A stretch of 64,000 nucleotides of DNA from Siphonodentalium dalli (lineage: Eukaryota; Mollusca; Scaphopoda; Gadilida; Siphonodentaliidae), in contig CP136063.1 of NCBI GenBank assembly GCA_032622095.1, positions 63,623,897-63,687,896 of the forward strand. The letters are read 5' to 3'. Positions 22,594 to 34,193 of this stretch are shown here, in pieces (the first letter of the stretch is position 1; every line of letters starts with the position of its first letter). A program made the position numbers and the translations under genes. The notes below the pieces were generated by a model. That model searched no databases. It was not told where the DNA came from and worked only from the letters and a program-made list of their open reading frames with translations.

Positions 22594-23291
22594 GAGCACA
22601 GTTGTTGGAAACTTGTCAAAAAACCCGAAAAGACTTAAAGAGATGTCACCACCACTACTTATTAATATAATTGACAAGTAGGGAAAGCTACTGAGCCCAC
22701 CCATCTCCCATCAAACCATGTCACCGCTCGTTTCGTGTTCAATTGCATCAATAAAAACATTAATTTCCGAAAAGTACCACATCCTAGTAATAAAACATAT
22801 ATTTCTTTTCATGTTTACTGTAAGTGCAGTAGAAAATTATCACTTTATAATTACTTTTATCGGATACAACTTCCCAAACAACAGTGGCTCGCTGATTCCA
22901 CGAGTCGCCATCCGAGAGTCAAGCGCAGATAATAGCATTTGAAATTATCTGCCCTTGAGGCTTGACTCTCGGATGGCGACTCGTGGAATCGGCAGCCCAC
23001 AGTTGCACAGTTGTTTTCGGAAGTTGTATACGATAAAAGTAATTATAAAGTGATAATTTTCTACTGCACTTACGGTAAACATGAAAAGAAATATATGTTT
23101 TATTACTAGGATGTGGTACTTTTCTGAAATTAATGTTTTTATTGTTGCAATTGAACACGAAACGAGCGGTGACATGGTTTGATGGGAGATGGGTGGGATC
23201 AGTAGCTTTCCCTACTTGTCAATTATATTAATAAGTAGTGGTGGTGACATCTCTTTTCAGGTTTTTTGACAAGTTTCCAACAACTGTGCTA
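22594..23291. repeat. Large near-perfect palindrome, arms about 340 bp
   Basis: 22594-22942 is repeated in reverse complement at about 22951-23291, with a centre of roughly 8 bases near 22946. Both arms carry the AGTCGCCATCCGAGAGTCAA block, TATCACTTTATAATTACTTT and CATGTCACCGCTCGTTTCGT. Open frames here appear on both strands as mirror images and are not genes. Confidence 0.9.
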
Positions 23292-24110
23292 AAAGTTAAA
23301 TGCGGAATGGGACGATGGGATGGGACGTTATGGGACTGTATAATATATATGGGGACGGTATTAGAAAACCCACTGTTTATTAGATATTGGCGGTACTCGG
23401 TATTTACCGTGCGATATAGGTAGGTACATTACCTATTATGTGAATATAAACTGTACCTATTATGTGAATATAAACTGTATGTATAACTATAACTGTGCAA
23501 CTGTGGGCTGCCGATTCCACGAGTCGCCATCCGAGAGTCAAGGGCAGATCATTTCAAATGCTATTATCTGCGCTTGACTCTCGGATGGCGACTCGAGGAA
23601 TCAGCGAGCCGCTGTTGTTTGGGAAGTTGTATACGATAAAAGTAATTATAAAGTGATAATTTTCTACTGCACTTACGGTAAACATGAAAAGAAATATATG
23701 TTTTATTACTAGGATGTGGTACTTTTCTGAAATTAATGTTTTTATTGATGCAATTGAACACGAAACGAGCGGTGACATGGTTTGATGGGAGATGGGTGGG
23801 ATCAGTAGCTTTCCCTACTTGTCAATTATATTAATAAGTAGTGGTGGTGACATCTCTTTTCAGGTTTTTTGACAAGTTTCCAACAACTGTGCTAAAAGTT
23901 AAATGCGGAATGGGACGATGGGATGGGACGATGGGATGGGACTGTATAATATATATGGGGACGGTATTAGAAAACCCACTGTTTATTAGATATTGGCGGT
24001 ACTCGGTATTTACCGTGCGATATAGGTAGGTACATTACCTATTATGTGAATATAAACTGTACCTATTATGTGAATATAAACTGTATGTATAACTATAACA
24101 TAAGTAAAAC
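23292..24110. repeat. Tandem repeat of the palindrome arm (period about 603 bp)
   Basis: About 23005-23500 is repeated at about 23608-24103. Each copy ends with GGCGGTACTCGGTATTTACC, then a doubled TATGTGAATATAAACTGTA. The GGCGGTACTCGG part is the inverse of sequence at 12641-12690 and 20900-20945, so this is an inverted, internally deleted copy of the 12.6-14.7-kb block. A local GGGACGATGGGATGGGACG expansion separates the two. Confidence 0.8.
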
Positions 24111-24168
24111 TAAACATGGTTTATATATATTAATTATTATAACTGTGTGCATTCAAGCCTTGAAATCG

Positions 24169-24290
24169 GTGCCTGTCATTTGCAGAATGAGGTCCCCAGA
24201 GTGTGAATTTGGTGATGTTAACATGCTATGCTGGTTAGCATCACTAAATTTGCCCTCTGGGGACCTCATTCTGCAAATGACAGACACTAT
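24169..24290. repeat. Hairpin MITE family C, copy 1
   Basis: Arms of about 45-50 bp: TGTCATTTGCAGAATGAGGT and its complement ACCTCATTCTGCAAATGACA, continuing inward through CCCAGAG / CTCTGGGG. A diverged relative is at 42917-43025. Confidence 0.8.
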
Positions 24291-24375
24291 TTCAAGGCTC
24301 GGATGTATAATATATGCAATAATCTCATTGAAAGCTGTGATGTGTAAAGTATTGTAGTGACAGTCACAGGCATTC

Positions 24376-24765
24376 TACTCTTGAGTGCCTAATAAACATA
24401 CATGTACGATTATTAAAATCAAGGTAAAATTCCCACCTGTACGATCGTTATTTGGTCCTGTACGTTTATTAAATTAATCAAAAGAAATAATTCACCAATC
24501 TTAAATTGTGTTATTCATAGATAAATGAACTCTGATTGTTGACAGTGATCGGCACACTGTAGATTCACAGACCTGGCTATCCATCGAAACTATTTATGTC
24601 ACATGGCATCAGTAAACCAGTCAGATGGTGCGTTTTGTTGGGATGTATGGTACTAATATTTCCAGTCTGTACGTTTATTCCGCCCTGTACTATTATTCAG
24701 TTACGCGACATTTTACTACCTGTACTATTATTCCACCCTGTACTTTTATTAGGCACTCAAGAGTA
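24376..24765. repeat. Inverted-repeat element with internal CTGTACNNTTATT motifs
   Basis: Ends TACTCTTGAGTGCCTAATAA and TTATTAGGCACTCAAGAGTA are inverted copies. The interior repeats CCTGTAC(G/T)(A/T)TTATT about six times in the same orientation. Non-coding. Confidence 0.75.
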
Positions 24766-24931
24766 AACAGTTGTGGTAGAGCACAGGTGTGGGTCTTTAG
24801 TGAACCATCAGTCCCTATAACACAAACATTTATGGGGCTCTGAGTCTTGGTCAGGCAGGTTCTATAGTAAACTGAGCCTACCTTTAAATTAAAAGTCTTC
24901 ATCATACATTTATTTGATACTGTACTAAATG

Positions 24932-26330
24932 CAGGGTTTCCTCCAGGGGGAAATTAATGAGTCCGTATTGGGGAAACAGATAACGCGACGGGACGACCAT
25001 GGTTCGTCCTGTCGGGCGAAAATTTTGTTATTTGACAATGAAAACTAGCAATTTCCTTGCACCTAAGAGTCCCACAAAGCAACCCAAGGCTACGTATATA
25101 TTACGCAAGTCAATCATTTCCGTGGGTGCTTTAATTCTGTTGATGGTGTCCAGATAATCAATCAATTAGTTACGCACGTAAGACTGCCGTCTGATTGAAG
25201 ACTATATATTAATGAATAAGCTACGAGTTAGTGTTTATAAATTTATAAAATATGATTCCGACAGGTATAATGAATCTAAACATTACAAAGCATATATGCA
25301 TTGACCAATAATCGATAGCAAGGAGAATTGAATAAAGTATTTCCTAGAATTTCAAGCAGCTTCTGTGAAAATGAAACTGACAGCTAGGATATACGCTGTC
25401 AATCGTAAAACTATTTGTGCGCTGTGACGTCTTACTGCAGGGTTTGTCTGCATGAGATATTTATAGCGGCGGAATACGAATGGTAGCGACATCTTTCACT
25501 CTGAATGCGTAGCTTGTTCAATAGTCTCTATTAGTCCATAAACTGACGACCGCAATTGCTTTTTATGCGTATATTGCTATGCATAGTCAACAAAATCCCA
25601 AAGTGATTTATTTCACAATAATACGGAACCTGTCCCAAAATCAGTCTTTATAGTGGGAATTCATAGTGACAAGTTAACAACACCATTCATTTGATCCATA
25701 TTACATACATGGAGGATAAAGACAAACACATGATACCCCCTCCCCAATATGGAGATAAAGTCAAAGTACGGTAAATAATAGTTTCGTTGTCCCACCTGGG
25801 TCCCCAAGCACAATCAACGACGCACATGTTCACATTTCCCGCCAAAATTATATTTTATAACACACTGGCTAAAACTCTGTTCTGTACCTCATGGACTCTG
25901 CAGAGGGACCCATTAATTATGTACCGTACGATAGCACGGGATCTAGGAGAAGGAGTAGTTTCATCCATGAAAATCCCGTTCATAAAAATGTCCCGACTAA
26001 GAAATTCGGCATTCTTTGATCAAATTATGTAATCGTAGGATATCACAGGATTTTAGATCATGAGTAGTTTCATCCCGTGCACAAAAATATGCATACTCAG
26101 CAGTCCAACATTCTCTGATGTTACCACGACATGTATTGCACTGTATCTAACGACGCTATTTGACCCGCATTTCACCAGTATTCTGTTTAACCCCCGAACT
26201 CCCGTTGCCACCGAATATTTTTTACGACATATTGCGACTGACATTTGGTATATGTATCAACCAAACAGATAATCTGCGAGGGGAATGAGGCCGTCCTACG
26301 GACGCTGAGCCGTACTAACGGAAACCCTGC
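24932..26330. mobile_element. CAGGGTTTCC-ended element, about 1.4 kb, non-coding
   Basis: Begins CAGGGTTTCC and ends GGAAACCCTG. It also shares a GGGGAA..GGCCGTC subterminal block with the element at 40679-41305. CAGGG ends are common in hAT-type transposons. No target duplication was found here, and no transposase; open frames inside have no family features. Confidence 0.55.
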
Positions 26331-28865
26331 AGGATAACATAATAACAAGCCCAATGCCCATTTATTTCCAATATACGGTACTCAGAGGGACACAGTTTTT
26401 AGTTACCGTAATTATAAGGGAGAGGCAAGTTATACATTTTGAACTTCATATTCTTGGAGTTCTAAAGAAGTGAAAGGCAATATTATCAAGATCAAATCAA
26501 GGACATTCGATAAAGTGAGCCGGATTGTCATTCACATAACTTAGCTGCAGCATGCTGTGTCATTCTATAGGCTCCTTTCCAGATATACATGTATATACAT
26601 TCTGGCAAAATGTTGCAATTTTCTTCCTTTTTTCCACGTTGTCCGCCACTTGCCGCTCATGGCACATTCATTACTGACAATTAATTCCATCATATTTTGA
26701 CAGAATATAACATTAAGTAAGACAAGGACACAATATTACCTAACTGAGTGAATCCTGGTGTGTTCTATGTCATGGGTTCGACTTTGGAGCATTTCTCGAA
26801 ATATGAATTTCTCATGTCTTAAAACTGAAATTTTTTCAAAGTCAATTTTTCTAACTTAGACCAATTCTAAGTAATGAAACTCAATCAAATGGTTATGTTT
26901 ATGTTCTAAATTACTACAATACCCAAAATATTTCAACAAAATCTCCAATACAAAAAAGTTTGTTATGTTGCTAGTATAGGTATCAGCGTAATACCGATTT
27001 ACCATATCAATTTCCCAGTTCCGGATATTTCCTAGTTACGGATAACACTTGCCGTTTTGGTCAAAATTGTCAATGTAGACTAACTTAGTCATATAGTTAG
27101 TTCACTTTCTTCAACCATATTCCGATAATTTATCTTCGTTAAGACCAAATAGAAGCAAAACTAGCACAATAAAACTTTTTTGTTGGTAGCAATCCACGTT
27201 TTTCTGAACCATCATTAAAGCGGAAATGAATTTAGGGGAGTTTTCAAAAGTTGGAATTTATTTTGGAACCAATTATCTCGATAATAAATTTTCAATTCTG
27301 TAACTAAAGACCGCGATTTGTACACACATGTTTACCCTATTGTAGCACAAAAAGTGTTTGTAGTCAAATAAATTCTTACCAACAAAAAATACTTTTTGTT
27401 GAGAAGACTGATTTTCTCACATCTGATTCAGTTTCGTGTGACAAATTTGGTAGCGTCACAAGACATTAAATCAACGGTTTCATTGTTTCGAGGACACAAT
27501 CACCACTCGAAATTCATAATTTAATGCTAAATATATCAAGAACGGGTATTGTATGTACGTTTACAACGAAAACTAATGCCTCTTAGTTTAAATTTCACAA
27601 CCAGGGGAACTAATAATCTAATATCGTCCCAGATTGCGAGTTATTTTTGTCATTTCTATAATCTCTTCTCCATTATAACATCCAAGGAAGAATACGGACA
27701 GCAAGCCTGGATGGTACACTGTAGCACTAAAAGCACGCATCCCAGCAACAATGTCATACTAATCAATGTAGGTGACACACTGTCTGCAGTCAATATAAAC
27801 AAGCATTTTTCATAAATAGTTGCAAGTTTTCACTCAAAACTTAACTTCTAAAGGCTACATCTGATCATTGGGAGGAACACATGGAGCCACCCTCAACCCC
27901 TCCCCCCACACCCCAAACAAAAAACCATGATTCCCCACCCCAAGTTGACAGAACAACAACATTACTTACTGAGTAAGCCAATACTAGGTCTACAAGTATC
28001 AATACTCCAATGAAATTGCCTAAAATTTCAATGTTCATCATGAATCACATAAACTATAATTAGTTGCATACCCTAACAACACCTGGGTTACACCCCCTCC
28101 AAATTAACAATAAGCATGGTCTATCATATATGTACTGTTATCATGTACAGGGGCCAGTCTAGATGGTGACTGGGGAGACATCTTCTCCCTAAAATGTGCC
28201 ACTTCTTCCTTCTCTCCTATCCCAGGGAGAAGTGTCTAATTCTCTTGCATATACCATCATGCCAACATAAAGTGTATTTATAATTTTATAGATTAACATG
28301 GTAGTTCTTATTCACTATAATAGTTTTATAATAAATGGGCTCAAGATCATGTTGCTTAATACTTACTGGATCATACAATGTTGTTGGTGAGTTGTAAATT
28401 TAACTTCATCCCTGGTAACCAAACTGGGAGAAGTCACTTCTCCCAATTTTAAACATCTGGGCTCATTCATGACCAAGCACTCCTAACAATACATTAAACT
28501 CTCAATTTAAATTCAGGGACAAGAAGGAACCCAACATAGAAATTGCACCCCCCCCCCCCCAATAATAGATCCAGCCAGACCCCCACAATTCAGAGAAATA
28601 AAATTGGGTCCCTACCCCTGGCACCATGGGTTGGAATTTTCCATGCATTACAACTGTTGCCAACTGACATATCAATCTTTACACCTGATGTAGCAATTTC
28701 AATCCAAACTATTAAGTAACAGTTGTAAAATGTACTACATATGTAGTACTTCTGGTCTAATGAATTCAGCACTATTATGAGCCTTGCCCAGCAGCTGGCT
28801 ATACAATTCCTTGACTATACATACACAACACCCAAGACATTTTGGTTATCAAATTAATCATTATT
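26331..28865. other. Long stretch without recognisable genes
   Basis: AT-rich. It contains a 13-base C run at about 28548 and a CA/CCCC-rich patch near 27890. Open frames at 27549 (88 codons) and elsewhere show no domain, motif or splice context. Confidence 0.45.
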
Positions 28866-28866
28866 A

Positions 28867-31291
28867 GCTCAACTTACTTTTGTAAGTTTGAGCTATTGCC
28901 ATGGTTTGGCGTCCGTCGTCCGTGTGTCCGTCAACAATTTCCTTTGGCGCGGGCTACAGGTTGTACCTTTGGTCTGATCTTCATGAAATTTGTCATGAAT
29001 GTTGACATTGACATGTAGATGGGAACGAGTCATTTTGGGGTCATTCGGCCAAAAAACATGGCCGCTGGCAGCCATCTTGGATTTCAAGATTCAATCCATT
29101 GGCGCGGCCTACAGGTCGTACTGTTCATCTGATCATCATGAAATTTGTCATTGATGTTAATATTGACATGTAGATGGGAACGAGTGATTTTGGGGTCGTT
29201 CGGCCAAAAAACATGGCTGCCAGCAGCCATCTTGGATTTTACTCTTTGCATGACTAAATCCTTTGGCGCGGGCTACAGGTCGTTGTTTTGGTCGGAAGTT
29301 TATGAAATTTGTCATGGATGTTAACACTGTCATGTAGATGGGAACGAGTGATTTTGGAGTTGTTCGGCCAAAAAACATGGCCGCCAGCAGCCATCTTGGA
29401 TTTTACTCTTTGCATGACTAAATCCTTTGACGCGGGCTACAGGTTGTACCTTTGGTCTAATCTTTATGAAATTTGTCATGAATGTTGACATTGACATGTA
29501 GATGGGAACGAATCATTGTGGGGTCATTCGGCCAAAAAACATGGCCGCTGGCGGCCATCTTAGATTTCAAAATTCAATCCATTGGCGCGGGCTACAGGTC
29601 GTACTGTTCGTCTAATCATCATGAAATTTGTCATGGATGTTAATATTGACATGTAGATGGGAACGAGTCATTTTGGGGTTGTTCGGCCAATAAACATGGC
29701 CGCCAGCAGCCATCTTGGATTTTACTCTTTGCATGACTAAATCCTTTGGCGCGGGCTACAGGTCGTAGCTTCGATTGGAACATCATGAAATTTGTCATGG
29801 ATGTTAACAATGACATGTAGATGGGAACGAGGGATTTTGGGGTCGTTCGGCCGAAAAACATGGCCGCCAGCAGCCATCTTGGATTTTACTCTTTGCATGA
29901 CTAAATCATTTGGCCCGGGCTACAGGTCGTACCTTTGGTCTGATCTTTATGAAATTTGTCATGAATGTTGACATTGACATGTAGATGGGAACGAGTCATT
30001 TTGGGGTCATTCGGCCAAAAAACATGGCCGCTGGCAGCCATCTTGGATTTCAAGATTCAATCCATTGGCGCGGGCTACAGATCGTACTGTTCCCCTGATC
30101 ATCATGAAATTTGTCATTGATGTTAATAATGACATGTAGATGGGAACGAGTGATTTTGGTGTCGTTCGGCCAAAAAACATGGCCGCCAGCAGCCATCTTG
30201 GATTTTACTCTTTGCATGACTAAATCCTTTGGCGCGGGCTACAGGTTGTACCTTTGGTCTAATATTTATGAAATTTGTCATGAATGTTGACATTGACATG
30301 TAGATGGGAACGAATCATTGTGGGGTCATTCGGCCAAAAAACATGGCCGCTGGCGGCCATCTTAGATTTCAAAATTCAATCCATTGGCGCGGCCTACAGG
30401 TCGTACTGTTCGTCTGATCATCATGAAATTTGTCATGGATGTTAATATTGACATGTAGATGGGAACGAGTCATTTTGGGGTCGTTCGGCCAATAAACATG
30501 GCCGCCAGCAGCCATCTTGGATTTTACTCTTTGCATGACTAAATCCTTTGGCGCGGGCTACAGGTCGTAGCTTTGATCGGAACATCATGAAAGTTGTCAT
30601 GGATGTTAACAATGACATGTAGATGGGAACGAGGGATTTTGGGGTCGTTCGGCCGAAAAACATGGCCGCCAGCAGCCATCTTGGATTTTACTATTTGCAT
30701 GACTAAATCGTTTGGTGCGGGCTACAGGTCGTACCTTTGGTCTGATCTTTATGAAATTTGTCATGAATGTTGACATTGACATGTAGATGGGAACGAGTCA
30801 TTTTGGGGTGATTCGGCCAAAAAACATGGCCGCTGGCAGCCATCTTGGATTTCAAGATTCAATCCATTGGCGCGGGCTACAGGTCGTACTATTCGTCTGA
30901 TCATCATGAAATTTGTCCTGGATGTTAATGTTGATATGTAGATGGGAACGAGTAATTTTGGGTTCATTTGGCGAAAAAACGTGGCCGCCAGCAGCCATCT
31001 TGGATTTTACTCTTTGTATGACTAAATTCTTTAGCACGGGCTACAGGTCGTACCTTTAGTCTGATCATCATAAAATTTGTCATTGATGTTAACGATGACA
31101 TGTAGATGGGAACGAGTCATTTTGGGGTCATTCGGCCGAAAACATGGCCGCCAGCAGCCATCTTTGATTTTACTTTTCTCTTCATGTCTATAAACTAGTA
31201 TTAGACATTCAACTTTCCACATTCCTAATCGCTCCATTGACTGTAATATATTAAATTATTCCCTTTCCAAGTTGAGCTACAGTGCCATTGA
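28867..31291. mobile_element. Tandem-core element (pearl/Helentron-like), copy 1
   Basis: The left end is a hairpin, AGCTCAACTTAC..GTAAGTTTGAGCT, followed by CATTGCC-like sequence and a GTCCGTCGTCCGTGTGTCCG patch. The core has about 14 tandem units of 154-165 bp containing GCGCGGGCTACAGG, GACATGTAGATGGGAACGAG and GCCAGCAGCCATCTTGGA. The right tail (TTCAACTTTCCACATTCC to AGTTGAGCTACAGTG) is the same as in the copy at 34194. Bivalve pearl elements have this plan: a tandem core of about 160 bp between fixed ends. Open frames within are satellite reading frames. Confidence 0.7.
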
Positions 31292-31369
31292 CACTTTCAT
31301 TTAAATTCTTCTTGTTTCGATTGCCATCGTGCGGTATACGTGCGGTATACATGATTGGTATCTATATTT

Positions 31370-31635
31370 CTACTCTTCGAGGAAAACAGTTAGCAATAAA
31401 TTAATTGGCTTGAATTTAGTCCTATATATGTATTGTTTAATTAGGAGCCATAGCATGTTAGTTGTAAAGTTAGGATCCGATGGTGAAGAGCCAAGAATCA
31501 TTGTCGTTTGTTGGGGACAGAGATCCATGCTGTTAATTTTACCCCAATCGCTGAGTTCCTTAATGAATTTCTGACCATGAACACAGTTCCAAAATATGTG
31601 GGAGATGTCCAAGCCTGCAAATAATTTCTCAAATT
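31370..31635 (-). pseudogene. LINE reverse-transcriptase C-terminal scrap
   Basis: The minus-strand frame reads DISHIFWNCVHGQKFI, a short gap, then TTMILGSSPSD and MLWLLIKQYIYRTK. This is the pattern found after the RT domain of Jockey/CR1-type non-LTR retrotransposons (a -HLFWECP- like motif, then ILG and a K-Q/R-Y/F-IY motif). No RT catalytic motifs and no endonuclease remain. The fragment is roughly 85 codons. The assignment rests on motif memory only. Confidence 0.45.
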
Positions 31636-31699
31636 TCCCCAGAGTGTGCCTGTCACTATGACAGCACCAACTAACTGGTGTCTGTCATATGAAGTCCAG

Positions 31700-33750
31700 T
31701 ACCTGTCATGGATTTTTAATATAAACTGAGCTACCTATACACTTTCAAAACCCCTGAACCCGAGTATAACATCAGTATTATTGTGTTATGTTATCAATGT
31801 TATGGTTTTACCATGTCTGACCTTGTTTATAATTATAATGTAACATAATGTTTGTTTTTCTGTAATGAACAGCATGACAAAAAGCTTAGATAGATCATAT
31901 ATATTCCTAGTTGGTGGACCCAACTATTCAAATAGAGCTATGCTCTGATAATAATTAAAAGTCAGGTTTACGGACTACTAGTAACTGTATTCCATGTAAC
32001 AATGTCATATTGCCAAGCAATCACTTAGGAAGGAAACAACCAATGAAAAATATGAAATACTAATCATTAATGTGAAGTTTTATTAAAGCATTAAGCAAGC
32101 AACAAATAATAATCAAAATCATGTGTTGTGCTAATTAGTGCACCAAAATGATTAAAACTTTGATCCATTTATCAGCATGGTAAACCGTAAATGGTTAAGT
32201 AGTTATTGATCCATTTTGTTTTACTGTTACGGTATTAAGTTTACGCTGGGGTGGCGCATTGTCGCTTCTTTTTGTGTCACATTTTACTTCTTTTTTTTCA
32301 TTGTCAACTCCGGCGCTTAAACCACTTTTTTCGTTCTTTTAACGAATAAATCTGTTATCATTTTGAAAATTGAATTGGGAATTCCCAGTTAACTAAAAAT
32401 AGCAACGAACAATTCCGCCCGGAACGAAATGACTATTGCATCTGACTGCGTGCCCATTTTGTCGCAAATTATTGCAGCTAACTCCAATCGACTGACCATA
32501 ATATATTGGGAGGATAGATGTCATACATCGTCTGTTCTTTAATTTGTGATAGGGAGTGGAGAAAATATAATCTCTTGCGATGGGTGTTTGACAAGTAGAC
32601 AACAGTTTTCATTTGTCTATCCACATCGATAGGCTCCGAGTTTTGAAGAGTGCAGTAATACCAGTCATTCAGCAAACCTCGTCAGATTCCGTCACCGCCC
32701 CCAAGGTTCACGTCCGCTGACGGAAGATGCCGAATTAGAAGAGCATCTGCAGTCGCGTCTTGCTAAATTTAAATACGAAAATAAATAAACACACGTGGTT
32801 TAGTAACTTTAGTAGTTTGAAAACATTCAAAATATGCACGATTTTAAAACCAAGATCGCTAAGCAACACTTGCCGGTCAAGATGACAGGTGCAAATTGAT
32901 TTGCACCGGACATTTAGGTGTTTTGCGTTGGTCGATGACCGTGTCCGACCCGTTGTTTGCAGGCTGGGAGATGTCTTCTGTCTCGCTTTTACATCTGTCG
33001 CATTTATCATCTTGTCGTAAATTGGACATTTTGAGAAACTTATTGGTTGATAATATTCGTGAATTTATTCGGAATTGTAGTCATTGTAGGCATATATTAA
33101 AACTCTATCCGGGATCCTACTTTCAATTCAAAATTTATGTCATGAGAATAAGGAACAATTTCTACATAACGTGCTACATAACCAAGCAGTAATGAGTCTG
33201 TGGGTGTACTTATGGGGTGGCAGGTGTGGCTCACCCCTCCCCAATGGCACTTCAAACTGGAAATTTGTCGATCTAAGGGAGGAAATAATAGATATGTTTT
33301 TATGTAGAATATGTTACCTTTTCTGAATAGTCTGGATAAGAACTTACAACTGTCCGGGCGGCTATACAGCTGAGAGATACAATGTGCAGATTTTTTGTCC
33401 GTTGCATAATAAGGTTACCAAATCAGTGGGGACCACATTGAACAGACTGACGAGAGTAAAACATTATGGGTTTTTTTTTTAAAGTACAGTGAGGTTATTT
33501 TCACAGTTAAGTGGCAATTGTTGTGGGGTCATATAGAACAGATGATAAATACACTGTGTTGTTGACATTAAGCAGACAAACGCTAGGTACATTAAGGGGG
33601 TCTTTTTGTCTAAATGTATTGTAAGGTTTTTTTCACAGCTAGGTTTCAATCAAGTGAGGTTATGTGCACTCCATAATACATAATGTGTGACCAAAAATAA
33701 CTGTGTAACATACATGTACCTCTTATAATCAGAGACTGTATATACTTTCT
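31700..33750. other. No recognisable gene
   Basis: AT-rich. Open frames at 32735-33010 (minus) and 32896-33192 (plus) overlap each other and neither shows a known domain. A G/T-rich patch lies near 33470. Confidence 0.4.
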
Positions 33751-33753
33751 ACA

Positions 33754-33940
33754 TGAACCCTTTGAGTGCCAGGTCCGATTTTTGTATCAACCCATATACC
33801 CTGTGCCAATGCATTCTCTTATATATTTATGTTTTTTTACAATTTTTTACAATTTTAATAATTTATTCTTATATTCTTTAACAGACTTATTTTGTAGGTT
33901 TAGGGCCGATGAGATCGGCCCCTGGCACTCAAAGGGTTAT
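33754..33940. repeat. TTAA MITE family B, copy 1 (degraded)
   Basis: Inverted ends CCCTTTGAGTGCCAGG / CCTGGCACTCAAAGGG. The flanks are TGAA and TTAT instead of TTAA, so both have mutated. It keeps only half of the GCCAATGCATTCTCTTATAT core hairpin. Confidence 0.7.
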
Positions 33941-34193
33941 ACCAGCTTTTGTCTTCAGCTCATTATAACTGAGCTTCAGCGGCATGAGGTGGAACAATAT
34001 CAGATCAGTGATTCAGAAGTGACGGCAGGGGTAACCCTGTATTATTCCGTTGGAATATGCTTCTCACATGCATGTGACGTGAATCGTCACGTCATAAATG
34101 ATGGATTTCACAAGAAAGCCGACAATTCAGAACACAAATAGTTCAAATGCGCTGAATTCTTTTTATAATTTTCAATAAAATTAATGCTTTATT

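Larger units (their letters stand above)
14788..23058. repeat. Large duplicated block, right copy
   Basis: Second copy of 7689-14786, near identical but with a 997-bp insertion (17872-18868), an intact 137-bp segment of the transposase (about 17386-17526) and an 18-bp segment in gene P1. Its palindromic right edge is more complete than in the left copy. Confidence 0.85.

Noticed and set aside
26772-26800. tRNA gene candidate around a GGGTTCGACT match
   Set aside because: No acceptor stem or A-box at the right distance.
28893-31237. Repeated 60-80-codon minus-strand frames (FFGRTTPKSLVPIYM type)
   Set aside because: They are reading frames of the 160-bp tandem units, broken and shifted from unit to unit.
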